Shown here piece after piece: positions 1 to 11,135 of a stretch of DNA of 64,000 nucleotides (position 1 is its first letter; every line of letters begins with the position of its first letter). The position numbers were made by a program, and so were the translations under genes. A model generated the notes under the pieces. The model had not been told where the DNA came from. It made no database searches and was given only the letters and a program-made list of their open reading frames with translations. The stretch spans positions 558,001-622,000 of the forward strand of contig NW_026570250.1 in the NCBI RefSeq assembly GCF_019649055.1, in the 5' to 3' direction. Origin of the DNA: Paramacrobiotus metropolitanus. Taxonomy: Eukaryota > Tardigrada > Eutardigrada > Parachela > Macrobiotidae.

Positions 1-928
1 TACGTGAGCGGTCTAAATGATAACGGCGCGCATCCGTTGTTATTTGTGGATGTGTGGCATAACGACGAGCTTTCCGCCGGTGGAGATTCCTATTTGAACA
101 ACAAGGAAGCTCACATCGTTACTCGTATCGTGGCAAACCTCTTGGCTAAAGGCAAGTCTTCCATGTTTGGGCCGCAGCTGAAGCCGGAGCAGATTGGCAT
201 TGTGACGTTCTACCGCGGACAGACACGGATTCTTCTGGAGGAAATGCGACGCCACCCGGAATTAGCTCGCGATAATAATGTTGATGTAAGCAACAAAAAA
301 CCTTCCATATCTCACTACCAAAAATTGCCTTTGTTTCTTAATGGTACTGATACTGACTTCTTTTTTGAAGACTCGTTTTTAGTTACGGCACCTTTAAGGC
401 CAACGAAACTGTGTGTGGTGTTCTTCGTATTATGTATCCGAAGCGGTGTTTGTTTGGAATTTATTTTATCATCATGCGCGACTTGTGTTTTATGATCCGG
501 CTTATTACTATTATCTTTAAGCTGGCTGTTAATGAATGTGTACGCTTTTATGTTTGTTTCAGAAAATCGAGATCAACAGCATCGATGGATTTCAGGGACG
601 CGAGAAAGACGTTATAATTCTTTCATGTGTTCGCTCGGGTGGCTCCGGAACATTTCAACAACGCGCGGGATTCGTGGATGATCCACACCGTCTGAATGTG
701 TCCATGTCGCGCGCCAAATGTTGGTTGATTGCCGTTGGCGATTACAGTGTCTTTTCCAATAAGAAGGTTTGCGATAACTGGCCGAAGTATTTGGAATATT
801 TCCGTAAATCTGCACTGCACCGTCGATCGGCTGCACCTCCGCGAGGCAACTTGGATTCGGTGTTGCAGCTGCCAATTAGATGTGGTGATACTACCGGGAC
901 TTGCCAATTCTGTCAGGATACTTACTAA
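1..928 (+). CDS. UPF1/SEN1-type superfamily 1 RNA/DNA helicase, C-terminal part (5' partial)
   Basis: Two exons are visible, 1-285 and 563-928. The GT at 286 and the AG at 561-562 join in phase 0, and the gene begins before the window. The encoded ~217 residues are the second RecA-like lobe of an SF1B helicase. A segment ending in GIVTFYRGQ is followed by motif V (SIDGFQGREKDVIILSCVRS) and motif VI (GFVDDPHRLNVSMSRAK), both split from upstream motifs by the intron. In this family they couple ATP hydrolysis to strand translocation in RNA surveillance or R-loop removal. After motif VI comes a ~70-residue tail ending in a Cys pair (CQFC) close to the stop. The helicase class is clear. Whether it is Senataxin-like, ZNFX1-like or another UPF1 relative cannot be decided because the Walker A lobe is outside the window. 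Confidence 0.88.
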
Positions 929-947
929 TCTGCCCGCACAAAAATTA

Positions 948-953
948 AATAAA
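948..953 (+). promoter_or_regulatory. AATAAA poly(A) signal of the helicase gene
   Basis: The hexamer lies 20 bases after the helicase stop codon, on the coding strand, at a usual distance for 3' end formation. Confidence 0.6.
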
Positions 954-1595
954 GCACATTGATATTCTTTGCAGTTCCTTATTTTGCTGTTTATTTGGTT
1001 TTGGGTTTGTTCGGTTTGTTCTTGTAATTTATTTGATCGCTTGCCTTCTCGTTAGTTATTCAGATATGCCTATTTTAAACTTCACGCTTCGGTTACTAGT
1101 TAGGTGAAAGTAAGTTTCTAAAAGTTTTGTAATCTTGCTCATCTGTTTTGTTAACATTTTGCTTGTGGTTTAGTGCATTCTTGTGCTGCTAAGGAAGATT
1201 CTTTCACTGCTCTGTATTATTATTGCAACTTGCATTTCTGTCTTTCTAACGGTAATTTTGATTCGTGAGCAATTTACTGTACTTAAAGCTCCGAATTCTG
1301 GCAATTCAGATCAATAAATTTCAATGTTACTATTTTGGGAATTCACTTTGCACTGCTTGTAGTCGTCTTGCTTATCGTTGGATCAAAACATAACCAAACT
1401 ATGAGCATTGTTTTGCTGATGATAACGAACACGTTAATGGATGTAAGTACGTATCATTACCACAAAGTGATATTGTTTGTATTTACGATTAGATTTGCAT
1501 CGGCATTTGATGCTTGCCGGTGTTACACACCATCAATTAAGTTATTTCCGTCGAATAGTTCATTATAGTTGGTATTTCTGTAATACATGAAACGC
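954..1595. other. Intergenic, no gene seen
   Basis: AT-rich sequence between the helicase poly(A) signal and the converging minus-strand Cys-rich exon. I see no ORF with protein-like composition, no repeat and no RNA gene. Confidence 0.5.
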
Positions 1596-1831
1596 TTACA
1601 AGCAGCGGCTAGTGACTTCTTCGTAAAGTGGCACGGTCGCATGTTCCTGCCACACATTGATCTTGAAGAAGCGAGCATTACATCCACGACAATAGTCACT
1701 GAAACATCTGGCTTCGGGAATGTTGCCACATTTTGCGAACTGGCAAGGATCCACAAAGCACGCCACGGTTTCATGGGCACCGCATTGATTTACCGGTGGA
1801 TACAGGATTTTCGAGTCCGATACTGATTGCA
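1596..1831 (-). CDS. Terminal exon of a small secreted Cys-rich protein (paralogue A)
   Basis: A minus-strand exon opens after the acceptor TATACACAG and ends at TAA. It needs one base from an upstream exon (phase 1). It encodes about 78 residues with ordered cysteines: NQC, ACFVDPC, KCGNIPEARC, DYCRGCNARFF and a final SRCL. The pattern C-x4-PC-x3-C-x7-C-x3-YC-x-GC-x-AR-[FW]F is shared with the exon at 2296-2525, so the two are paralogues. The spacing suggests a disulfide-rich extracellular protein. I do not recognise a named family. The first exon, expected to carry the signal peptide, was not found with confidence upstream (1832-2290), so this entry is partial. Confidence 0.6.
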
Positions 1832-2295
1832 CTGTGTATAAGCGAAAAAAATGTACGGATGAATACTTATAAGACTACAGTACATATAACTGCATGACCT
1901 TTAACTAGCTGTAGTTGTCGATATAGCGGAATCAGCGGTTAATTGTCTGCGTGCATGAACCACTACCATAGAAAGGGTTACCAGTAGGTTAACTACAAGT
2001 TACAACACTACACAAACGGCCGCTTCCTGCCACTTTATTGCAAATACCGAGTATTGATTGGATAAAAATTAATGAATCTCTGTTGCGAGACTTGTGATAA
2101 TGTGCTCAGTAGCATGTAATAGCATTGCCGGGTAGTTTCGCAGTTGCAGCGCATTGCATTCACAAAAGAAATTATAGAAAAGAACACATGACCGAAACAG
2201 CTAGATGTGTTCAGAATGACGAATAAGGTTGAAAAAGACAATATATCGGCAAAAATGTGTCGGTTTGCAAGATGGCAAAATTGCTTATCATTAGT

Positions 2296-2525
2296 TTATT
2301 TTGCTCTGCACTGACGGGTCACTTCCCACCACCCAACAGCAGCATTGTTCACAAACCAGCGAGCATGACATCCACCGCAGTAATCATCGAAACAGCGCGC
2401 CTGCGGGACGCCCTCGCACTTCGCCATGGAGCACGGCGCTATAAAGCAGTTAACCAAGAAAGGGCACTGGTTCAGGCCGGGCGGACCAGCCGGTTTGGGA
2501 AGACTGTTGCTACGGCTTGTTGCCA
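2296..2525 (-). CDS. Terminal exon of a small secreted Cys-rich protein (paralogue B)
   Basis: A minus-strand exon begins after the acceptor TGTTGCAG in phase 1 and ends at TAA. The ~76 residues carry the same framework as paralogue A: NQCPFLVNC, APCSMAKC, PQARC and DDYCGGCHARWF, then EVTRQC near the end. Both exons start with the same phase and the same first dinucleotide (TG), which supports an origin by duplication. A hydrophobic stretch in the same frame just before the acceptor could be part of a signal peptide, but there is a stop upstream and no ATG in that frame. The first exon therefore remains unknown. Function is unknown and an extracellular location is inferred. Confidence 0.6.
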
Positions 2526-2766
2526 CTGCAACAGCAAAAAAACGGCCGATGCAACATTACAGGGTGGACGTTTCATTTTTTCGGAAAATGGGTATACTGA
2601 GAATGCGTAAAATGGCGTGACAGGAATGGAACTGTGCATTTTTGAGCCGCACTAACACTAATCGATATTTTTTTAAATGATCGTCGTTTGATAATTATAG
2701 TCGTGTATAGCTTACGGTCAGGTTAAGAGACGTCTAAACTACGAGTAATAGCTAAAAATAACGGTG

Positions 2767-3715
2767 CTAACCTTTATTTGCAGCACGAGATGTTCGGTTG
2801 CAGCGGACATTCCACGGGTGGTCGCAATAGCCGTTCAAACTGCAAAAACACAATCTTAATCTGGAATATCCTGCTAAATTTAAAACCAAGAATAACAATA
2901 ACGTTAAATAAAAAACATGGCAAAACTACCACTGACACCATGCAGTAATTAATGAAACTAGAAGTGTCACCATAATTTGGGACTAAAAATTTTTAAACAT
3001 TCTTTGTACGATGGTCATAGTTCATTAAAATATGATACATACTGGTTGTATTGCAGAGGATATTGGCAGTAGTTCAGCCATAAATTATTCTAAAAAACAA
3101 ACAACACCTTTGCATTAAGTACTTATATCCCGGTTCGTAAATCAACAAAACATAAATACTTCTATGCATAGCATAGCGGCATGAGTACGCTGTGCAGATA
3201 CATACATAGTATGCGAAGACATAATCATGTACACAATCATATCTATAGAAGTATGCGAAGAATTATGATTATGGTACTTGATATTATTGTACTTACGCCC
3301 TGGCACTGGTAGAAAGCACTGCAGTTTCCGCGTGGGACATATGTGGTGAAGTTAAGACCACGGCAGAAAGTAGCTAAAAGCAAAAACAAAGCAATTATTA
3401 TAGAAGAAAAGTATAAAAACTCAGTTTGATTCGACGATGCATAAATTTTTACCATTGTATCCAAGGTAGACCGGGCCAGCTCGGTTGCTCACAGCAGCAG
3501 GGGCAGCTTTCAAAGCTACATAAATTTACACAGATACAAAAAATGATTGATTGTTATGGTGCAACAGTGATGATTGTTTTAAATAACTATATGTCTGCAC
3601 TGTAAAATAGTTTTATAGTTTTACAAAAGAAACTTAACATATATGCGCTTCGCTCACCGACTATGGCACCAACCAGCGCGCACAGAACTGCGCAGCAAAT
3701 AAGAAATTTGGCCAT
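2767..3715 (-). CDS. Small secreted chitin-binding protein (peritrophin-A/CBM14 domain)
   Basis: Five exons on the minus strand: 3715-3658, 3515-3453, 3373-3297, 3089-3043 and 2839-2767. All junctions are GT-AG with consistent phases (1, 1, 0, 2), giving 105 residues. Exon 1 encodes a clear signal peptide (MAKFLICCAVLCALVGAIV). Exon 2 is an Ala/Pro-rich linker. Exons 3-5 hold one chitin-binding type 2 domain with six cysteines: FCRGLNF, GNCSAFYQC, NYC, then GYCDHPWNVRC. The aromatic residues beside the third and fifth Cys are those that contact chitin in this family. It probably acts in cuticle, gut lining or eggshell. A TATA box lies 90 bases upstream. The 47-base exon 4 was found by phase and domain fit, so it is the least certain part. 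Confidence 0.8.
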
Positions 3716-3804
3716 TTTGATATTCGTATGGTAGAATAAAAATTGCTCTGTGCGGTGTGTTGCGTGACAATGCGTATGCAGGTGTCAGATAATTAACATT
3801 CGCC

Positions 3805-3812
3805 TTTTTATA
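3805..3812 (-). promoter_or_regulatory. TATA box of the chitin-binding protein gene
   Basis: TATAAAAA on the minus strand, about 90 bases upstream of the ATG at 3715, which leaves room for a short 5' UTR. Confidence 0.5.
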
Positions 3813-3815
3813 CGC

Positions 3816-4872
3816 CTCGCTACTGGGTCCACACAGTTCACATAAACGGTAATTATTGGAGTAAATAATTTATTCCCCATTGTCAATGTTGCTGTCTTTG
3901 CTATCGACAGATAACACGAAGAACAGCGTAACAACAGCATTGCGGCTCGGCAAACAGCGTTATCGGGTTTATCGTTGGGCCAAGGACATGCACAATGCGG
4001 AAGTGTTTCACAAAACAAAGCTTTGTACCCAGAATATTATTTGCTGTGACCTTTACGATATAGCGATATGCTGCAGCCTTGCACTCAGCTATTCCGGCAC
4101 GTCCAGATATGCAAATCTGGCCATTATCTGCGCGTAGGGAATTTGCATGAACTGTAATGTACAGACTTTAGAGTTTAAAAGGCTATAATAATAATAATTC
4201 ATTTGTTATAAAGGTATACGCTAATGGACTTCAATAATAATTAATATCGATCATCAAAAAACATCTCGAAAGCTGTATAAAAATTATATTGCGAGTTTTG
4301 ATAGCTGCTGGAATGAATCAAGCATCAGATCATGGAGTTACGTTCTCTGGACTCTTTTAAAGGCGTATTATATATACACTGCTGGTCTTTTCTAACGATA
4401 AATTACTTATTGTATGCTGTTTCTTAACGCTGCTGTTGACGTTGGGTGTGTTGATTTAATGCTTAGGGCTTTGGTTCTCTTTTACATTGATCTCGATGCT
4501 TTTTCTTTTGCGGCAGGTTCATTTGAACCGTGACAGGTTCTTATATGCGGTATACGACTAGAATCAGTCGTAGCATATATGAAACTGTAGTTTCGGTTTT
4601 CGGTCTGCGATATCCGTGTGTAAACAGAAGAAATTTTTAGCGCCCGTAGAGTACGGAAGGGTCCGGCCGGTTGAAGGAAGCGGTGGGGCCTAACAGTCAT
4701 GTGACACGAGTCATGTGACATGAGTCGAGTAACGATGCGTGAAAGTTGTAGATGGCGTTGTTAGCTCGGCATCTTTTTTAGTTTACATTATGTGCTCCTA
4801 TATTATGTAGGAGCACATTGCATCGGTTCTTTGAGGAGAAAAACGGAATTGTAGTATTCAAACAAACGTAAT
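3816..4872. other. Non-coding stretch with one short hairpin
   Basis: No convincing gene. The only structure I see is a 9-bp inverted repeat (GTGCTCCTA / TAGGAGCAC, 4792-4816) with a 7-base loop, related in sequence to the larger palindrome that follows. Confidence 0.5.
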
Positions 4873-4977
4873 CAATATGCTCTGCAATGTGCTACATATG
4901 TACATTGCAATGTGTCTACATATGGGACATTGCAATATGCCCTACATAATGTAGGAGTACATTGCAAGAGCATATTG
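4873..4977. repeat. 105-base foldback palindrome
   Basis: The left end CAATATGCTCTGCAATG is the imperfect reverse complement of the right end CATTGCAAGAGCATATTG. The centre contains further small palindromes (CTACATATG, CCTACATAATGTAGG) and repeats of ACATTGCAAT. Such structures are common at the ends of Helitron-like elements and foldback MITEs. It lies just upstream of the Helitron fragment at 5.3-7.5 kb, but I cannot show that it belongs to it. Confidence 0.6.
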
Positions 4978-5289
4978 TATGTGGAGATTATAAGGGGTAG
5001 GAATATAAAGTGCTGAATAAGGAATTTATTAGTTTAGTAAATTATATTAAAGGTGATATGTTTGACGAAAAGTGATAATGAAGAAAGGGTGTACTAATCC
5101 AATGTAGGGAAGAAAGGGTCTACATTGAATCAGGGTGAAGGTAGTGGGAGTTTTACTGTAGTATGGTATAAATATATTCGACTTTCTGGTTGTTCGTATT
5201 TGAGTGTTTAGTGAAGTGTTACAGGAAGTGGAGTGTGTTGCGGGTTGTAGATGGTGATGGATTATTGTGGAAAATTCAAGAAATTTCTA

Positions 5290-7480
5290 GAAAGTTGATT
5301 GCTTAATGGAGCAGACTATTATGTTTTGCTTTGATAGTCTTGGTTGTGTAGGAACAGGTGGTTTGTATATGGGAAGTAGGTTGGTAGGTACATCAAAAGA
5401 TTGTTCGAGAAAACGTATAGTTTAATTGGATTGTTGACTGGATTTTTTGAGTTCGGTGGGTATATAAGAAGTTAAGGAATCTTGTGTTGGAGTTATTATG
5501 GAGTGGACGAAACATATGGAGTGAGCAAAATATTTTTCTTTTTGGTTATTTTTTGGTGGCCGGTGTGGATTTGTGGATACTTACTGGTTCAGGTTGCTGT
5601 CTTTTGTTTGGCTTTGGTAAGTCTTTTTTGGTTAAGTTTTCTTTCATACATTGTTTTCGTTTAACAATTCTTTTTTTAATAAAATAATGGAAGGTGGTTG
5701 TGATCGTAAGAAATACATGCGTGAGTATATGCGTGATTATAGAAAGAAACGCAAAATAGAAACTGATGGTAATTGTAGCAGGGAAGATAATGTGGGAAGT
5801 GGTGATGATGGTACATATGAGAATGTGAAATTTAAAAAACAAAAACGTAATCGGAATACTAAAGGTGGTGCGTTTTCTGATATGTTTGGAAAAAACTATT
5901 GGAGAAAGGTCATGGTTGCTTATCTGCCGTGCGATTCTTGCAATATTTTAGTTGCATCTGATTTGATTGGTGATAATTCAGGAATGTTAAATAGTGATTT
6001 AAAAGCTGATGCTAGACTATGTGCAGGATGTATGACTTTACATAAGCATAAAAATTTTGATTTTTGTGTTTACGAATTACGGCGGAATTGTTTAGATATT
6101 GGTAGAGAAAATTGGTTAAATAATCTTGGTTACATGGAAGTCCAGGCAGTGCGTTTAGTACAGCCTTTTTTGACAATATTTCATTTGAAAAATAGCTTAA
6201 CAAAATGTGTAGGGCAATTATTTCATGTAACCAGTGATCCTAGTGAAAATTTCGAATGTTTGCTACCACGTCCGGCTACAGATTGTTTATTAGCTGTACG
6301 TCAGGCTAAAAAAAACGATTTTGATAATTGTAGTCGAAAAATCATTTATTCTGTTGATTTTAATATTGTCTATAAGGCGCTTGATTTTTTGATTTCTAAT
6401 AACGTGTTTTTTGATTTCAAATTTAATCTGGGACTGGAAATCACAAACTGGATTAGAAGAAAAAGCGTATCCTAATCTACTTCCGTTTGGTTATGGTGGT
6501 TTAACTGATGATCGGCCTTATAGTATTTCACCTGAAAAATATTTTAAATTGCGTCTTTTAAGTGCAGAAAATAGGTTTCAAAAAGATTGCTCATACGTTT
6601 TCGAGCTCTAAACCTTAATAAACGGGATCAGGTAGAACGGACGATTAATTATGTTCTTAAAAGTGACAGTTTTTGTAAAGAGAAATGACAATTTTTGTTA
6701 AGGGAAAGATTAAGGTAATAAAATTGTTGCTAAGTTTTTATATCCAGAAATTGGAAAGGTTACACGAGGTAGTCAAGCATATTGCAATGGTGCTAAACGA
6801 CATTTGCGGAGTATGGTAATGTGTAATGGTTGTCTGGATCTTTTCTTAAGCATTACTTTACGATTTTGTCCTGAATTGTTGTGTTTTGCTGACCCTGTTA
6901 AGTTTACATTTTTGTTTTTTAAGTTTTTAACTTTACATTTTCATGTCTAACATCATCACTACTTCATTATCTTCCTTGCTACAATTACCATCAGTTTCCA
7001 TTTTGCGGTTTTTTTCTATAATCACGCACATACTCACGCATGTATTTCTTGCGATCACAACCAGTTTCCATTATTTTATTAAAACAAACAATACTTGAAA
7101 GAAACTATCTATGAAAGAAAACTTACTAAACTATACTCAACCTAAAAAGACCAAAGCCAAACAAAACGCAACAACCTGAATCAGTACGCTTCCGAAATTC
7201 TAAACCGGCCATCAGAAAATAACCAACAAGAAAAACATTTTCCTCACTGCATATGCTTCGTCAAATCCATAATAACTCAAACACAACGTTCCTCAACTTC
7301 TAATATACCCACCGAACTAAAAAAATCCAGTCAACAAACCAATTAAACCAAACATTTTCTCCAACAATCTTTTAATGTACGTCCCAGCCTACATCCCATA
7401 TACAAACCACCCGTTACTACACATCCAAGACTATCAGTGCAAAAAATAATAGTTCGCTCCATTAAGCAATCAACTTTCTT
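5290..7480 (+). mobile_element. Degenerate Helitron fragment with an inverted copy of its 5' region
   Basis: The core is a broken Helitron Rep/helicase N-terminal gene (5687-6893). Its upstream leader and first ~45 codons (about 5290-5815) reappear in reverse complement at about 6945-7480. Matching stretches include the start codon region, the leader around 5460-5530 and the segment around 5300-5400. The arms have diverged by roughly 10-20 percent by eye. The left arm has a TATATAAG motif near 5460, and the right arm shows the same site mutated. No Rep catalytic core or helicase domain is present, so the element is non-autonomous. Confidence 0.7.
5687..6893 (+). pseudogene. Helitron Rep-helicase N-terminal region (DUF6570 plus start of Helitron_like_N), frameshifted
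   Basis: An ATG at 5687 opens a basic N-terminus (MREYMRDYRKKRK) typical of Helitron polyproteins. It is followed by a Cys-containing segment (LPCDSC, LCAGC) and the DUF6570 hallmark around LLPRPATDC and ALDFLISNNVFF. Near 6411-6475 the frame changes, and the Helitron_like_N start appears (LLPFGYGGLTDDRPYSISP, YFKLRLLSAENRF). A second frame change lies near 6598, and a third open stretch at about 6720-6893 resembles the later part of the same domain. Stops and frameshifts make it inactive. The HUH nuclease motif and the Pif1-like helicase are absent. Family identity rests on remembered domain patterns. Confidence 0.72.
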
Positions 7481-10400
7481 AACTACACAAATTACTACTA
7501 CCAAAATGACTGTGTAAACCTATGGAAAGTTACTGACTAAACGCGCAATTTTCAAGTTCTCAACTGTAGTAAAGGAACACCCACAACCTCTCATGTTTTT
7601 CATGCACTCACAAAATTCTTTCCCCTACTATTATTATTCTTTTTATATACACAAATCCGAAATTATTTTGAATCCCAGTATCCCTCTTTCTTATACCGAA
7701 GCTGCCGCTACACAATCGAGAGATTGTCCACGCAGTGTATTTTAGCATAGACCAGCCAGGTTTAAAATCCGATGCAGCCGGAAAGAGGCTACCTACAGTG
7801 ATCTCATTCGAGTTAAACTAAATTAAATACTGAAGACCATTGAAAGTAAATTACATAATTTACTATGCGTTAATTTACTAACCGTTAACGCGGATATAGG
7901 CGCGTTAACGATTCCTGAATCCGTGATGGTGATCGTGTGCGCCTGCGGTGCACGAGACTATATGGTAATCTATCAATCTATCTACTATATGGTAATCTAT
8001 CATGTAGGTAATGCTGGTGCAGGATTAATTTTTTACCTATCTCATAATACGAAGTGACATTTAGCAGCCGTTTGACAATTAGCAAGCTAGGCATTCATCT
8101 GCCGAAAGCACGATCGGATCCTTGGTTGGTTTTGTGATAGATACAATTAAGTAAATCATAAAAGGTCATAACAGCTGAGTACTCAACCTTCGCGAACCGT
8201 CTGCTTAGTGCGAGCCACTCTTAAAAGATTATTGACCAGATTTGCTGGGGTAGCATTAAGTGTTCAACTGCAAACGCTAAGCCTTTTATATCGATAAACG
8301 TGAGAACTGTTGGATCAAGGATGGCAACGGGAAGACTTTGTCTTCTGCGACAAAGGCCAACGAAGATGAATGTACTTACTTGCTGTGTAGGGAATAACTA
8401 AGAGCGCTATATGCCGTCACGAGATCTCAGATCGTTCCTGGTTAATTCAGTAAATATAGCCCTATTCCTGTGCCACATTACTTACATATAAAATTATTAA
8501 TTATCGGGTGATTTGAAACACTGGTGTACGATATGGCAAATCCCGTAATATTTTCTTCCTTTCCTTCAATATTATGACATACACATTACGGACTGAAATT
8601 GTTTTGCAGAAGCGGTTAAATATGCTGATTGCAGATTATAATACTCATACACTTTTCTGATTTTGTTATTTTTGTACATCCGTATAAGCTGTGATTCTTG
8701 CCAGTTCCAGCTACCTACTTACTTTTAAAACGGCAAAGCACAGCTCAGCTCTGAAAACACAGAATTAGGCTAATGGTACGAGTACTGTAAGTAATAAGTA
8801 CTCCGTGATTCGTACTTTGTATAATAAGTAACAATATGTACGAGTATTTCTCGTACTGTCCAGTGTTGAGCGTGCCTGCTTCGGCCCAAATCATACTCGT
8901 AACTTTACGTGCATTATTAGCGGAAGGGCAATGTGGAAACGGGATGCGAGTGGGAGACAGGAAGTGTCGGTTTGGGATCTGGAATATTTTTAACCTACCT
9001 TCAGTACAGTGTGTTCGTATAAATGCGACAGCGGAAACATTAAGTCTAACAAACGCTATAATTTTACAACTGCTGCAGCCAGAGAGATGCACTGTCGAAC
9101 AGAACTAACTGTAAATGCAGAGAGTACAATGCAGGATTATTACGGGCACAATAATACCATAAAAGTAAAACTCGAGAATCAAAGGACATATCGCAGCTAA
9201 TTAATTGGTTCAACATACAATTCGGTCAAAATACTTAAAACTTGAAGCGAAAAACAAGTTTGCTGACTGATCGGTTCGGTTTAGGTACGGTAACACATAC
9301 AATCGGATTGTGACAGTTACGTAAAGCAGAGACAGAAAAAGAGGACAAGCACCTTCCGGAACCATTCATCTTCCCAGATTCCTTCCACCAAACAGCTTGA
9401 GAATTTCTTCACCAGTGCCGCACGATGAATCCATCCGACGCCAAACCGTAGTACGCGATAGGGTAAAAACACACACAGCAGTAAATGAATGCGAAAGCGT
9501 GACACGTTGTTCCTTCTTCGGGATCAATAATGTCGTAGTATGCCCGAAAGGTGTTTCTATTTTCCCCCACCAAACTCAACCAAGCAAACGTGAAAGACGA
9601 AAGGAGCAAACGGAGTGCAAAGAGCGCATCAACAGGCCAGCCAGTTTTTCACCATCAGCATTGTGTGAACAGAAAGCAAAAAAAGTCAGCCCGTATCCGG
9701 CACTTTGCTGCCAGACTTCACTCTAAACGTCACCGAAAACTAAGGCTTTTCAAATTCGTCGTTACGGACAGAAGCTGAAGTTTGCATCAAATTAATTTAT
9801 ATAAAAATATAAAATGAAATAATTACAATAGCTAAAAACCACTTCTTTTGGCTGACAAGCATTGGGATTTGTGGACCACAAACTAATCAACAACTCGAGA
9901 GCTACACCAGAGAGAAGGGCAAATTCAAAAACAGTTGTGGCAGGAGAAAGACTGACACAAAAACCAGACACAAGGATATACTGATAACTTGATCATCGGA
10001 TAATAGAATCAAAATGCATAGCCAAAAATAACTAAAGCACGCACCACTCACTGTAACTGATCACTGGACAAAAAAGTGTAAGAGCAAAAACCAAATATAA
10101 TATACTTACACTGGACAAAAAACAACTCGAGACCATAAAACCTTCAAATGAGCATATCAGGCGAGACAGGTAGGAAGTGTTTCACAGGAGGAGAAGGTAA
10201 TCCATGTCGCCCACAACAAAAACGCACTGGTTAACGGGGGTCCGGTCCTTGAACGGGCGCTTTCCTCTTATGTACAAATGCATCCACCGACGACAACCGG
10301 CCAGGCGTTTCTGCGCCGCAGCATGAGACGTTGAACATGTGCAATCAATTAGGCAGGCAGCAGATTGATCAGAAAGGATGATTTTTAATGCAAAAATTAA

Positions 10401-11135
10401 GCATTTCATTTTCTTGGTTCAGGAATTAACTGAGTTTCCCTGAGGCGCTCCTCCAGATTAAATGATTACACGCGAAGCGAGACAAAATTAAATGATTAAT
10501 TATAATACATCCCACAAATAAAATTCAGGAACAATTCTTCTTTGCAGGACTGAGTTCCAAAAATGGACGAATTTAATCCACAATGACAATGCATTATCCA
10601 GTTCATCGGAATTCAAAATCATCGTAATATCAAACCACCAAAAAATCACCGTCAATCTTGTTTTTGTCCATGGAGGAAAAGCCAATAAGTCTTTTCGTCC
10701 AATGGGGAATTTTCTCTGGGATTTTTTACAAGGCAATATAACGACAGCTCGGAATAAAATATAATGGAGCAAAAACTAAAATCTAAAAACTTTCATCCGG
10801 ATTTCACTGTGTAAAAGTGTAAGATTTGGTAAGAGTCAAAACGTTTGGTTATGACGGTTGCAGTCCGCCTGCGGTCAGGGATAGATCGTTAGAACGACTT
10901 TTTTCATAAATTCAAAACTTTTTTTTGGTTCTCCGATGATCCACAGCACGCGCAGGCAAAATGCAAACGAGACCGAATGAAGAGTCACAGTCAGTAATTA
11001 GGGCAAATGGGCGTTCGGAAGTGAGATGCTTGCTTGCGTTTCTTGTTTCAGAATAATAATAAGACCACAGATGTAGAGGATCACTGTATCCAATGATCCG
11101 AGAAGAGAGCGCTTCGCTCATTTGAGAACCATTCA
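7481..11135. other. Long stretch without an assignable gene; upper part probably includes the GW182 3' UTR
   Basis: Both strands were read. Several ORFs of 60-115 codons exist, but none shows domain-like composition, conserved splice-phase chains or codon regularity. I searched the minus strand here for an RRM exon that could extend the GW182 gene and found none that fits. One plus-strand segment (8836-9108) has a Cys pattern that faintly recalls thrombospondin repeats; see the rejected list. Confidence 0.4.

Noticed and set aside
2272-2610. Plus-strand ORF starting with a signal-peptide-like MAKLLIISLFC
   Set aside because: It is antisense to the Cys-rich exon at 2296-2525, whose homology to the exon at 1596-1831 is clear. 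The resemblance to a signal peptide looks fortuitous.
8836-9108. ORF with CGNGMRVGDRKCRFG, recalling a thrombospondin type 1 repeat
   Set aside because: Only two or three cysteines fit, the Trp ladder is missing, no flanking exons could be found and the start is arbitrary.
9317-10772. Possible RRM exon of GW182 on the minus strand
   Set aside because: The ORFs were read for RNP-like motifs and for phase-compatible splice sites. None matched the TNRC6 RRM.
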